NCBI GenBank assembly: GCA_023422005.1
Contig: JAEZSC010000088.1
Location: 1 to 23,633, forward strand
Direction of reading: 5' to 3'
DNA length: 23,633 bases
Source: Bacillota bacterium
GTDB lineage: Bacteria; Bacillota; Clostridia; Christensenellales; UMGS416
A program made the position numbers and the translations under genes. Position 1 is the stretch's first letter. Every line of letters starts with the position of its first letter. The notes below the pieces were generated by a model. That model had not been told where the DNA came from. It ran no database searches and was given only the letters and a program-made list of their open reading frames with translations. This document shows, in pieces, positions 15,572-22,729 of the stretch.

Positions 15572-16038
15572 TTGCCCTGCTCTCTCCTGCGCCGCACGCG
15601 CTCGTCCAGCAGGTCGATGGTTTCATCCTGCGGGGGTGGCTCGGGGGCGCGCCGGTAGCGGTCCTCCCGGGGGGAGCGCCAGGCCTGGTTCTTGAGCGCC
15701 GCCGCCAGGCGGCCGCCGAAGCTCTGCATGGCACGCAGGGGGTCCTCCGGTTCGCCGGCCTGGGCGATGGTTTGCGCCAGCGCTTCGGCTTCTTCCGCGT
15801 CCAACGTGCGGATGAGGCTCATACCGTGGGCGCTCATGGAAATCACGCTGTAGGAACCGCCGATCTTGACCAGCAGAAGGGCCTTGTCCTGGCCCAGCGC
15901 CATGCGGTCCACCACGCGCATGAAACGGCCCGCGCCGGCACGGGAGCGCGCCGCCACCATTCGCGTGGTCAGCCACGAGAGATAGAACACCAGCGCCAGC
16001 ACCAACACCAGCGTCACGACGGTACCAATGTCGTTCAT
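15565..16038 (-). CDS. fliO: FliO-family flagellar export assembly protein (FliZ of Bacillus)
   Basis: A 157-residue protein with one N-terminal membrane helix (about residues 5-25), then a compact domain with the FliO-type pattern MRVVDRMALGQDKALLLVKI and GGSYSVISMSAHGMSLIRTL, and a basic, proline-rich disordered C-terminus. FliO helps assemble the FliP ring. I start at the ATG at 16038, 5 nt after AAGGAG, rather than the adjoining GTG. It is directly upstream of fliP. In B. subtilis and many relatives a cheY gene precedes this one; here fliY is directly upstream with a 21-bp gap. Confidence 0.9.
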   Translation of the reverse strand: MNDIGTVVTLVLVLALVFYLSWLTTRMVAARSRAGAGRFMRVVDRMALGQDKALLLVKIGGSYSVISMSAHGMSLIRTLDAEEAEALAQTIAQAGEPEDPLRAMQSFGGRLAAALKNQAWRSPREDRYRRAPEPPPQDETIDLLDERVRRRREQGKW

Positions 16039-16059
16039 CACCGCTCCTTAACCGATGTA

Positions 16060-17169
16060 TCAGTGAACGCCCTTGCTCTTGCGGGGGTTGAGAATCTCGG
16101 TGATGCGCACGCCGTAGTTGTCCTCTATCTGCATGACCTCGCCCCGGGCAATCAGCTTGTCGTTCACGACGATCTCCACCGGTTCGCCGGCCAGCTTGTC
16201 CAGGATCAGCACAGTGCCCACGTTGAAATCCAGGATCTCCTTGACGGTCTTTTTGCACTGGCCCAGCTCGATGGTGACCTGCATGGGCACATCGATGATC
16301 AGGTTCAAACTGTCATCCAAGCGCTCCACCGGCCCATAGTCGTCGTCAAAGCTCTCGAACTGCATCGGCTTTGCTTCCACCACCGGATCCCTCCCCATCG
16401 GTCTATCATATGCGCTCTGCCCCTGGCCCCGGGCTGGGGCCGGCTGGGGCTTAAACGCCGCCGGCTCGGCCCGGAACGGCGGGGCCGGCGCAACCGCCGG
16501 CACAGGTTCGGTCAGCGGGTTCATCAGCGCATCCACCAACTCCCGGCCAAAGCTGACCGGCATCAGCTGCATGATCTCGCTCTTGAGCAGGCCCTCGATC
16601 TCCAGTTCAAAGCTGACGCGGACGATATCGCTTTCGTCGGAAAAGACGCTGCGCACCTCTTCGTCATCCACCCGGGCAATGATGGACTTGGGCGGCGAAA
16701 TGTCGATGGGCCGGCCCAGCATGTCGCTCATGGATGTGGCAGCGGAGCCCATCATCTGGTTCATGGCCTCGCTGATGGCGCTTAAATGCAGCTCCCCCAA
16801 CTCCTCGCCGGAGTTGATCCCCTCGCCGCCCATCATGAGATCTGTGATCATGCGGGTGTCGTCTTCCTTGAGCATCAGTACGTTGATGCCCTCCAGGCCG
16901 CGGGTGTAGGCCACCTGCACGACGACATAGGGCATGGGGAATTCCCGCGACAGAGCGTTCAGGCTGATGATGGATACCTTGGGTGTCGTGATGGTGACAC
17001 GACGGCTGATGATCTCAACCAACGTCGTGGCGGCTGTACCCATGCAGATATTGCCGACTTCGCCCAGCGCGTCGATCTCCACCGGGGACAGCCGGGTATC
17101 GCCAAACGCGGCCTGCCGGGGGCCGGCGAACAGCGCGTCCAGCTCTTCCTGGGATATGTTCTTACTCAT
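16060..17169 (-). CDS. fliY: Flagellar switch protein FliY (FliN fusion, CheC-like phosphatase)
   Basis: A 369-residue fusion. The N-terminal peptide ISQEELDALFAG is the CheY-P-binding type seen in FliM/FliY. The middle is a CheC-like domain with two intact active sites of pattern [DS]x3Ex2Nx22P: D33-E37-N40-P63, and the second in SAISEAMN with its proline 23 residues later. A Pro/Ala-rich linker (about 225-285) leads to a FliN/SpoA C-terminal domain (about 290-360, VPMQVTIELGQCKKTV, EVMQIEDNYGVRITEI). It belongs to the C-ring and should dephosphorylate CheY-P. It overlaps fliM by 8 bp. Confidence 0.96.
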   Translation of the reverse strand: MSKNISQEELDALFAGPRQAAFGDTRLSPVEIDALGEVGNICMGTAATTLVEIISRRVTITTPKVSIISLNALSREFPMPYVVVQVAYTRGLEGINVLMLKEDDTRMITDLMMGGEGINSGEELGELHLSAISEAMNQMMGSAATSMSDMLGRPIDISPPKSIIARVDDEEVRSVFSDESDIVRVSFELEIEGLLKSEIMQLMPVSFGRELVDALMNPLTEPVPAVAPAPPFRAEPAAFKPQPAPARGQGQSAYDRPMGRDPVVEAKPMQFESFDDDYGPVERLDDSLNLIIDVPMQVTIELGQCKKTVKEILDFNVGTVLILDKLAGEPVEIVVNDKLIARGEVMQIEDNYGVRITEILNPRKSKGVH

Positions 17170-18160
17170 CGACCGTGTCCTCTTCCTTGATGATGTTGGT
17201 GATCCGCAGCGCGTATTTACCATGACGCACGCCCAGCCTGCCGGAGGCCTTGGGGATGTGTTCTACCTTGATCCTGAGCTCTTCGCCCACGCGGTTGTCC
17301 AGCTGTATCACATCGCCCAGGCGCAGGCTCAGCACATCGTCCACGGTCATCGTCGTCTCGCAGAGGACGACCTTCACGCACAGCTGCGTGTTCAGGATGC
17401 GCCGCTGTATGTTGTCACTGTTGGATTCCACAATCCGCTGGCTGGATTTGTTGGAGAACATGAGAGCCGTATTGAGCTGCTTGGCGATGGGCTCAATGCT
17501 CAGATGGGGGATGCAGAAGCTCATCATACCGTCGATGTCGGGGGATTTGAACTGCAGCGTGATGATGGCGGCTGCCTCGTTCATGCCGACGATCTGGGCA
17601 AATTGCGGGCTGGTTTCGGTGCGCTCCAGCGTGGGCTCCACACGGGTGATCTTCTCCCAAGCCTCCACCATGTGCGGCAGGAACTGGCGCATCATGCGCT
17701 CGATGACGCTCTGCTCGATCTCGGTGAAGGAGCGGTCATAATTGCCGGCGTCGCCGGTGCCGCCGAACAGACGGCTGATGATGCCGAAGCACACGTTGGG
17801 CGACATCTCCACCAGCAGCGGCCCATGCAGCGGCGGCATGCTCAGAATGCCCAGTATCACCGGCGTGGGCAGGAAGTTGTTGAACTCCCGGTAGATCTGC
17901 TCTTCCACAGAGACCACCGTAATCTCCACCATGGTGCCCAGCTGGCCGGAGAAGTAGGTGCTCATCTGGCGGGCCATATTCTCAAAGACGATGTGCAGCG
18001 TACGGATCTGCTCTTTGCTGAACTTGTTGGCCTTGGAGAAATCGTAGACGCGCATCTTCGGCGCATCTTTCTCCTGGGCCAGCTGTTCCAGGTTGGCCTC
18101 GCCCGACGAGATTGCCCGGAAGAGCTGGTCGATTTCATTTTGTGAGAGAACCTCAGCCAA
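17162..18160 (-). CDS. fliM: Flagellar motor switch protein FliM
   Basis: A 332-residue C-ring protein. The N-terminal CheY-P-binding peptide LSQNEIDQLF is at residues 5-14, the middle CheC-like domain keeps RLFGGTG but lacks phosphatase residues as usual, and the C-terminal SpoA domain contains VDDVLSLRLGDVIQLD. I choose the TTG at 18160 as start: AGGAGG lies 9 nt upstream (18170-18175) and the resulting M-A-E-V-L-S-Q terminus fits FliM; an in-frame upstream extension to 18220 would have no such support. It is first gene after the promoter at 18256-18285. Confidence 0.96.
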   Translation of the reverse strand: MAEVLSQNEIDQLFRAISSGEANLEQLAQEKDAPKMRVYDFSKANKFSKEQIRTLHIVFENMARQMSTYFSGQLGTMVEITVVSVEEQIYREFNNFLPTPVILGILSMPPLHGPLLVEMSPNVCFGIISRLFGGTGDAGNYDRSFTEIEQSVIERMMRQFLPHMVEAWEKITRVEPTLERTETSPQFAQIVGMNEAAAIITLQFKSPDIDGMMSFCIPHLSIEPIAKQLNTALMFSNKSSQRIVESNSDNIQRRILNTQLCVKVVLCETTMTVDDVLSLRLGDVIQLDNRVGEELRIKVEHIPKASGRLGVRHGKYALRITNIIKEEDTVDE

Positions 18161-18196
18161 GGGGGGCAGCCTCCTAACATCGTTTGGGCATCGACG

Positions 18197-18216
18197 CCTC
18201 CGGCTTTCGCCGCAGG
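18197..18216 (-). promoter_or_regulatory. Hairpin in the fliM leader (GNRA loop)
   Basis: In the ~88-nt leader between the promoter and fliM, the minus strand has CCT-G-CGGC, loop GAAA, GCCG-G-AGG: seven base pairs with one G-G mismatch. Upstream, AAGGGT and ACCCTT (about 18248-18253 and 18219-18226) could pair as well. Together with two GGA-containing sites this suggests a structured leader. It does not match a riboswitch I recognise. Confidence 0.5.
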
Positions 18217-18255
18217 GCAAAGGGTGAAAGAACCTATATGTACTAATTACCCTTG

Positions 18256-18285
18256 ATTATACCAGATATAGCATGTACTAGACAA
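18256..18285 (-). promoter_or_regulatory. Sigma-A promoter for the fliM operon
   Basis: On the minus strand TTGTCT (18285-18280), an 18-nt spacer, and TATAAT (18261-18256), with TGG immediately before it forming an extended -10. The -10 is perfect and the -35 matches four of six. It lies just after the terminator of the upstream gene block and about 95 bp before the fliM start, in an AT-rich island unlike the surrounding GC-rich DNA. A transcript start near 18249 is expected. Confidence 0.8.
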
Positions 18286-18292
18286 ATTTCTT

Positions 18293-18357
18293 AAAAAAAT
18301 AACACAATAGAAAGGGTCGTGCCCATGGAATCGCCTTCCATGCGCTCGACCCTTTCT
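18293..18357 (-). terminator. Likely intrinsic terminator after flbD
   Basis: An 11-bp perfect stem (18309-18319 with 18347-18357, AGAAAGGGTCG type) continues into an inner 7-bp stem (18324-18330 with 18336-18342). On the minus strand it is followed by a T-rich tract ending in seven T (18299-18293), beginning about 10 nt after the stem. No T run follows on the plus strand. It lies 21 bp past the flbD stop, before the fliM promoter. Confidence 0.7.
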
Positions 18358-18377
18358 GCATGCCGAAAGAACGGCGG

Positions 18378-18620
18378 CTATTTCTGCCTGTGTGCTGTGG
18401 GTCGCTGGCCGTCGTCGGGTTCCACCACAGGAGGAACCTCCAGCGTATAGCGGCGGCGATAAGCCACCACGCGGTTGATGACCTCTTGGGCTCTTTCCTC
18501 CACGACCAGGCGCACGCCTGTGGTCAGCGTCAGAACGGTGTCTGGCGTCTCCTCGATGAATTCGATGAGATCGGCGTTGACGTAGAGAACGGATTGATTG
18601 AGCTTGGTTACCTTGATCAT
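18378..18620 (-). CDS. flbD: FlbD/SwrD family flagellar protein
   Basis: An 80-residue small protein starting MIKVTKLNQSVLYVNADLIE, with the family pattern of a Val/Leu-rich beta core (DTVLTLTTGVRLVVEE) and a helix (EEVINRVVAYRRR-like region), then a charged tail. It matches FlbD, called SwrD in B. subtilis, where it raises motor torque and supports swarming. It lies directly after flgE, the conserved place. In B. subtilis fliL and fliM follow, and in many Clostridia motA and motB come before fliL; here a terminator follows instead. AAAGGCGG precedes the ATG at 18620. Confidence 0.92.
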   Translation of the reverse strand: MIKVTKLNQSVLYVNADLIEFIEETPDTVLTLTTGVRLVVEERAQEVINRVVAYRRRYTLEVPPVVEPDDGQRPTAHRQK

Positions 18621-18670
18621 GCTACCGCCTTTGGCGCCGGGCGCCGTCGTAAAATCAGGTCAGTTTGATG

Positions 18671-19516
18671 CTAACGCTTGAGGTTGACCAACTCTTCCAG
18701 CAGGGAGTCCGACGTGGTGATGATGCGGCTGTTGGCCTGGAAGCCGCGCTGCGTTGTGATCATGTCGGTGAACTCCTTGGCAAGGTCCACGTTGCTCATC
18801 TCCAGGGCGCCGGGGTTCAGCGTGGCCGCGCCATCCACGCCGGGCAGCGTGACGGTGGGGGCGCCGGAGTTGTTGTTGGGGCTGTAGAGGTTCTCGCCGA
18901 CTTTTTCCAGCGAGTTCTGGTTGTTGAATGTCGCCAGCTCGATCGTCGCGATCGTAACCTTGTCGCCGTCGTCGTCCACGCCGATGACGTTGCCGTTTTT
19001 ATCCACCGTCACGTCATGATACAGGGCCGAATCGATCGTGATGTCGGTATGCTGAACCGTTACGGCCGGCGTCGCGGGATCGTTGTCATGGTCCACATTG
19101 TACATCGTGCCCTGCACCTTGAAGCCGTTGGCGTTCACGAGGTTGTTGTTGCTGTCGGTCGTGAAGTTGCCGGCACGGGTGTAGAAACTGTTGGCGCCAT
19201 CATTGACGATGAAGAAGCCGTCGCCCTCGATGGCCAGGTCCAGCGGCGCGCCGGTGTATTGCGAACCGGTGCGGGTGTGCAGCACGTCCACGGTGGCCAG
19301 CGAAACGCCCAGGCCAATCTGCTGGGGGTTGCTGCCGCCGGCGGTGGCCGTGGCCCCGGTGGCGGGCTTGATGGTCTGGCTGTAGATATCCTGGAAGACC
19401 ACACGGCTGGCCTTGAAGCCGATCGTGTTGACGTTGGCGATGTTGTTGCCGATGACGTCCATGCGCACCTGGTGGTTGCGAAGGCCGGAAACGCCGGAAT
19501 AAAGAGAACGAAGCAT
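18671..19516 (-). CDS. flgE: Flagellar hook protein FlgE
   Basis: A 281-residue hook protein of the short Bacillota type. The N-terminal rod/hook signature NNIANVNTIGFKASR is at residues 24-38, the core DLAIEGDGFFIV at 93-104, and the C-terminus has LEMSNVDLAKEFTDMITTQ, then GFQANSRIITTSDSLLEEL. The central variable domain is Asp/Asn-rich (VDHDNDPATPAV, DKNGNVIGVDDDGD). FlgG-type proteins look alike, but the place between flgD and flbD indicates the hook. AGGAGGT precedes the ATG, 8 nt away. Exported without signal peptide. Confidence 0.93.
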   Translation of the reverse strand: MLRSLYSGVSGLRNHQVRMDVIGNNIANVNTIGFKASRVVFQDIYSQTIKPATGATATAGGSNPQQIGLGVSLATVDVLHTRTGSQYTGAPLDLAIEGDGFFIVNDGANSFYTRAGNFTTDSNNNLVNANGFKVQGTMYNVDHDNDPATPAVTVQHTDITIDSALYHDVTVDKNGNVIGVDDDGDKVTIATIELATFNNQNSLEKVGENLYSPNNNSGAPTVTLPGVDGAATLNPGALEMSNVDLAKEFTDMITTQRGFQANSRIITTSDSLLEELVNLKR

Positions 19517-19542
19517 CGATGGTACCTCCTAGTATTTTAAGG

Positions 19543-20154
19543 TCAGCCTGCGGCCGTTTCGGTCACCGCTGTGATATCGTTGATGTGCACGAGTTTGCCG
19601 TCCACGGTGGCCATGGGCTGGCCATTCTCCAGGCTCACGCTGGTCACCACGCCGGTAATGGTCTGCTTCTCACCGTTTTCATCCAGATAGCTGGCGGTGA
19701 CTGTCTTGCCTATGAGCAGGGCGCTCTGCAGCACGGTGGCGCTGCCGGCGTCGGGCTCCACAACCATGCTGGCGGATAGAGGCACCAGCTTGTCTCCAAC
19801 GATGAGATAGGGCGCGCCGCTGACCGTTGTAACGCCGGTGACGACGCCGCTGATGGTGGTCTGCTGCCCTGTTTCGTCGACCATGGAGGCGGTTACGGTC
19901 TTGCCCAGCAGCGAATAGGCCTGCGTATAGCCAAAGCCAGAATTGAGCTGCTGCATCTGCTCCAGGGAGCTGAACTGCGCCATCTGGGCGATGAAGTCCT
20001 TGTCCTCCATGGGAGCGGTGGGGTCCTGGTTCTGCAGCTGCGCTACGAGGATTCGCAAGAACGCATCCCTGCTGAGCGAAGCGTCGGTGGCGGCCGCAGA
20101 GGAAGTGGCGCTTCCCTGCGAGGAGAGCATAGTAGCAATGCTGTTGATGTTCAT
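19543..20154 (-). CDS. flgD: Hook cap/scaffold protein FlgD with duplicated C-terminal domain
   Basis: A 203-residue FlgD. The N-terminal part has the family motif DAFLRILVAQLQNQDPTAPM (residues 30-49) and the following MAQFSSLEQMQQLN, which caps the growing hook and lets FlgE polymerise. The C-terminal part consists of two similar ~50-residue beta units, residues 81-129 (LLGKTVTASMVDETGQQTT onward) and 146-197 (LIGKTVTASYLDENGEKQT onward). Short Bacillota FlgDs commonly have one such unit (B. subtilis about 140 residues). The ATG at 20154 has GGAGGG immediately upstream, starting right after the fliK stop; an open frame extending to 20346 overlaps fliK and is not used. Confidence 0.94.
   Translation of the reverse strand: MNINSIATMLSSQGSATSSAAATDASLSRDAFLRILVAQLQNQDPTAPMEDKDFIAQMAQFSSLEQMQQLNSGFGYTQAYSLLGKTVTASMVDETGQQTTISGVVTGVTTVSGAPYLIVGDKLVPLSASMVVEPDAGSATVLQSALLIGKTVTASYLDENGEKQTITGVVTSVSLENGQPMATVDGKLVHINDITAVTETAAG
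19564..19719 (-). repeat. FlgD internal repeat, unit 2
   Basis: Encodes residues 146-197 of FlgD. It shares GKTVTAS exactly with unit 1 (19768-19914) and continues with the same order of residues (DE-GQQTT/DENGEKQT, SGVVTGV/TGVVTSV, DKLV/GKLV). Codons for the shared residues differ at many third positions, so the duplication is not recent. Confidence 0.85.
19768..19914 (-). repeat. FlgD internal repeat, unit 1
   Basis: Encodes residues 81-129 of FlgD and aligns with unit 2 at 19564-19719. The two units are separated by a linker of about 16 residues (MVVEPDAGSATVLQSA region). Confidence 0.85.
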
Positions 20155-20164
20155 GTTCCCTCCG

Positions 20165-21589
20165 TCAGGCCAGATAGTTGATCGTGCCGCTGCGCCAGAA
20201 CTGCTCATAGGCCTGCGCGGCGCGCACGGTGTCGGCTTTGTCCGCCGCGTCCAGGCTGGTCGCCGCGCGCCGGCGCTGCTCCCGGGGGTTCTGGTTGTGC
20301 CGGGAGGACGTTGAATGGTCCAGCATGCCGCCGGCAGCGGTGTCATGGGCCACCAGCACCGTCACATCTTTGACGCCCTGCTGCTGCAGAGCGGTGGTCA
20401 AGCTTGGCGCCTGGGCCTGGAAAGCCTCCTGCACGCCGGCGTTGCTGGCGCTGATGCGCGCCACCAGGCTGCCCTCTTCCAGCGTGAGCTTGATGACGAC
20501 CTTGCCCAAAAAGTCGGGCTTCAGATGAATCTCCATCTCGCTGCGAGGCCCCCGGCGCAGGGTGCTCAGCGTGTCCACCATGGTGTCGAAGGCCTCTCCC
20601 AGCGTGCGGGTGACGCTGTGGGCTTGCGGTTCCCGAACGGTTTGCTGCGCCCTGTGGGGCGCGGCGAACGGCAGAACGGAGGCTGCCGCATCCTGCGTGG
20701 GCGCACCTTGGCCGGCGCTGTCGGAGCTGTTCTGGCCGGTGGCGGCGCTTTGTTCCTCTTCGCCGGAGGACACGGCAGCCGCGGAGATCAACGGGTTGGC
20801 GGTTTCGGCGGATGCCGTGGAAGCCACGGCTGCGGATGATACGGCCGGCCGCGCCGAAGCGGCTTGCTCCGCGGACTGCGTTTCGCTGTGCATTGCAGCA
20901 TTGTGTGCCTGAGCCGGCAGCGCAACCTGCGGCGCAACGGTCTGCGCTTCTGGCGGCATTGCGGCCTGCGGAGCGGGCTGTGTTGCCCCAAAGCTGCTGA
21001 GCGCGGCGCGAAGTTTTATCGCCGTGCCGATGTCCAGCCGGGCTTGCGGCAGCGTTGCGGGTTGCTCGGGGGTTGGGCTGGCCTCGTTGGCCAGCAGGTT
21101 GTCCAGCAGCATCCGGACCTGCGCCACGGCGTCGTCAGCGCCTTCTTGGCCGGCAAGCGCAGCGTTCAGGGCCTGGTCGGCATGGTCTGCGCCCGTGGCC
21201 CGGGTCTGCACGGCATCGGCCAGGCGGGCGGCAAAAGCCTCAGCCTCGCCGGCGTTCATACCCAACCCCTGCAGCAGCGTGATCAGCCGTTCATTGTGGG
21301 GTTGGGCGCTCATGGCAGTCAGCGTGTCTGGAGCAGAGCCGGCGGCCATTTGGGGTTCCTCGGCCACAGGCTGGAAAGGCTGCGGTTGGGCGATCAGCGC
21401 CGCCAGCAGCAGCGCCGCCAACGGGTTGGTCGCGTCGGCCGAGGCGTTTTTTCCCTTATCCGCCGGCTCGACGCCCAGCAGGCTTGCGGCAATGGCCGCA
21501 AATTCGCCGCCGTCCTCCTGCGGAGGAACCGCCTTCGAGGGCAGCGTACGGGCGGTTGCCATCGCCTGCTGTATCATCAATGGATTCAA
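20165..21589 (-). CDS. fliK: Flagellar hook-length control protein FliK
   Basis: A 474-residue protein. The first ~325 residues are low-complexity and rich in Ala, Gln, Pro and Ser, expected to be extended and disordered as in FliK rulers. The C-terminal Flg_hook domain (about 330-415) contains RGPRSEMEIHLKPDFLGKV, KLTLEEGSLVARISASNAGV and EAFQAQAPSLTTALQQQGV. FliK measures hook length and triggers the FlhB specificity switch. I start at the TTG at 21589, with GGGAGGTGA 7 nt upstream; the first ATG (21577) would be about 19 nt from it. It lies 33 bp after the ylxF-like gene and is followed by flgD with the ribosome binding site abutting the stop codon. Confidence 0.93.
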   Translation of the reverse strand: MNPLMIQQAMATARTLPSKAVPPQEDGGEFAAIAASLLGVEPADKGKNASADATNPLAALLLAALIAQPQPFQPVAEEPQMAAGSAPDTLTAMSAQPHNERLITLLQGLGMNAGEAEAFAARLADAVQTRATGADHADQALNAALAGQEGADDAVAQVRMLLDNLLANEASPTPEQPATLPQARLDIGTAIKLRAALSSFGATQPAPQAAMPPEAQTVAPQVALPAQAHNAAMHSETQSAEQAASARPAVSSAAVASTASAETANPLISAAAVSSGEEEQSAATGQNSSDSAGQGAPTQDAAASVLPFAAPHRAQQTVREPQAHSVTRTLGEAFDTMVDTLSTLRRGPRSEMEIHLKPDFLGKVVIKLTLEEGSLVARISASNAGVQEAFQAQAPSLTTALQQQGVKDVTVLVAHDTAAGGMLDHSTSSRHNQNPREQRRRAATSLDAADKADTVRAAQAYEQFWRSGTINYLA

Positions 21590-21622
21590 TGTGTCACCTC
21601 CCGAAAGGAGAATGGGGAATTC

Positions 21623-22240
21623 CTATTGCATGAGCTGGGTAATTTCGTAAGCCTTCTTGGCATCCATGGCGGCCAGGATCTCGGCCGCCTTGTCCGGGTC
21701 CAGCGCAGAAAGGATGTCGGCGACTTCCCGGGCCATGGTTGCCTTGGAGAGGATGGCCGCGGCGGTATCGGCTTCCATGGCGGCGTAGATTTCCGTTAAG
21801 GAGCTGGCCGGCGCAGGCGTGGGCGCGGCGGAGGCCGCGGCCGATGCGCTGGCTTGGGCGGCCTGGGCGCTCTGTTTGGCCTGCAATTCCTTTTGCGCCT
21901 TGCTCAGTGCCGCGGATGCCTTGTCCAGCGCCGCCTGGTCGTCCTTCAGCTTGGCCTCGGCCTGGTTCAGCGCCTTCTGACGGGTTTCCAAAACCTTGGC
22001 TGCCCGGGCGTTGTCCGCCCCCAGCGTGCTCAGGTAAGCCACGACCTGCGGCGTGACGCCGCCTACATTGAAGTAGACAGCCGCTGCGGCGCCGCCCACC
22101 AGCAGCAGCGCAACCAATGCTGTGATCGCCGCCGCGCCGGCCGCTCCCAAGGGGCGTTTGGCCTTCTTGGGCGGGGTCTTGGGCGGAGTCGGTGGTTTTT
22201 TCGTTGCGCCGGGCTTGGCCAGCGAGGGATTCGCCGACAT
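21623..22240 (-). CDS. YlxF/MotE-like membrane protein with MgtE-N-like domain
   Basis: A 205-residue protein. A basic Pro/Lys-rich cytoplasmic N-terminus (1-30) leads into one membrane helix (about 32-57), then a long coiled coil (about 78-130), an Ala/Ser/Pro linker, and a C-terminal helical domain (about 149-203, SLTEIYAAMEADTAAAILSK, ADILSALDPDKAAEILAAMD) resembling the MgtE N-terminal domain. The build and place between fliJ and fliK match YlxF of B. subtilis and MotE of proteobacteria, which is thought to act in motor or export function. I cannot separate YlxF from MotE by sequence alone. AGGAGAA precedes the ATG. Confidence 0.83.
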   Translation of the reverse strand: MSANPSLAKPGATKKPPTPPKTPPKKAKRPLGAAGAAAITALVALLLVGGAAAAVYFNVGGVTPQVVAYLSTLGADNARAAKVLETRQKALNQAEAKLKDDQAALDKASAALSKAQKELQAKQSAQAAQASASAAASAAPTPAPASSLTEIYAAMEADTAAAILSKATMAREVADILSALDPDKAAEILAAMDAKKAYEITQLMQ

Positions 22241-22279
22241 GGAGTTCTCCTGATGCGATTTTTTATGGATGCGCCTGGG

Positions 22280-22729
22280 CTATTGCGAAGCCCGTTGGGT
22301 GGTTTGAAAGGAAACGAAATCGCCTATGAGCTTGTCGTCTTCCAACTGCGCGTCGGCGAGGTATTGCTGGTACTGCTTCTCCTTGACCTTCTGAAGCATG
22401 TTGATGTCCTTGAGCACCTCCACCAGGCGGGCGCGGCACTCTTCCAGCTTCTGCTGCGCCTGGGCAATGCGCCTGTCCTGCGAGCGCAGCTCATCTGTCA
22501 TCCGCCGCAGATATACGGCGAACTGCTGCGCCTCGGTCACCGTCACGCCGCCGCCCATCTTCTGGCTCAAGGCTCGTGCGGCGCTGTCCCGGCTGTGCTC
22601 CATGCGGGCTTTCTCGTCCTGCAGGTCGTTCAGCTCCCGGGTGAGCTCCAACATGCGGTGGCGCTCCTGCTTTTCCAGCAGTTCCTTTACGTGCAGCAGC
22701 GCGTGCAGCGTGAAAACGAACTTCCTCAT
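22280..22729 (-). CDS. fliJ: Flagellar export protein FliJ
   Basis: A 149-residue almost fully helical protein with two long antiparallel coils, beginning MRKFVFTLHALLHVKELLEK and rich in Gln, Arg and Glu. The N-terminal F-x-[FL]-x2-LL-x3 pattern and length (about 147) fit FliJ. FliJ is the stalk that links the FliI hexamer to FlhA and cycles chaperones. It overlaps fliI by 4 bp, so the two are likely translated together, as in most flagellated bacteria. Confidence 0.92.
   Translation of the reverse strand: MRKFVFTLHALLHVKELLEKQERHRMLELTRELNDLQDEKARMEHSRDSAARALSQKMGGGVTVTEAQQFAVYLRRMTDELRSQDRRIAQAQQKLEECRARLVEVLKDINMLQKVKEKQYQQYLADAQLEDDKLIGDFVSFQTTQRASQ

Noticed and set aside
18161..18249. 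A c-di-GMP-I (GEMM) riboswitch in the fliM leader, considered because a GNRA-capped hairpin is present
   Set aside because: The conserved GEMM core and tetraloop receptor segments are not present in the sense orientation.
20155..20346. A longer flgD beginning at 20346
   Set aside because: The extension overlaps fliK out of frame and has no family similarity, while GGAGGG lies right before the ATG at 20154.
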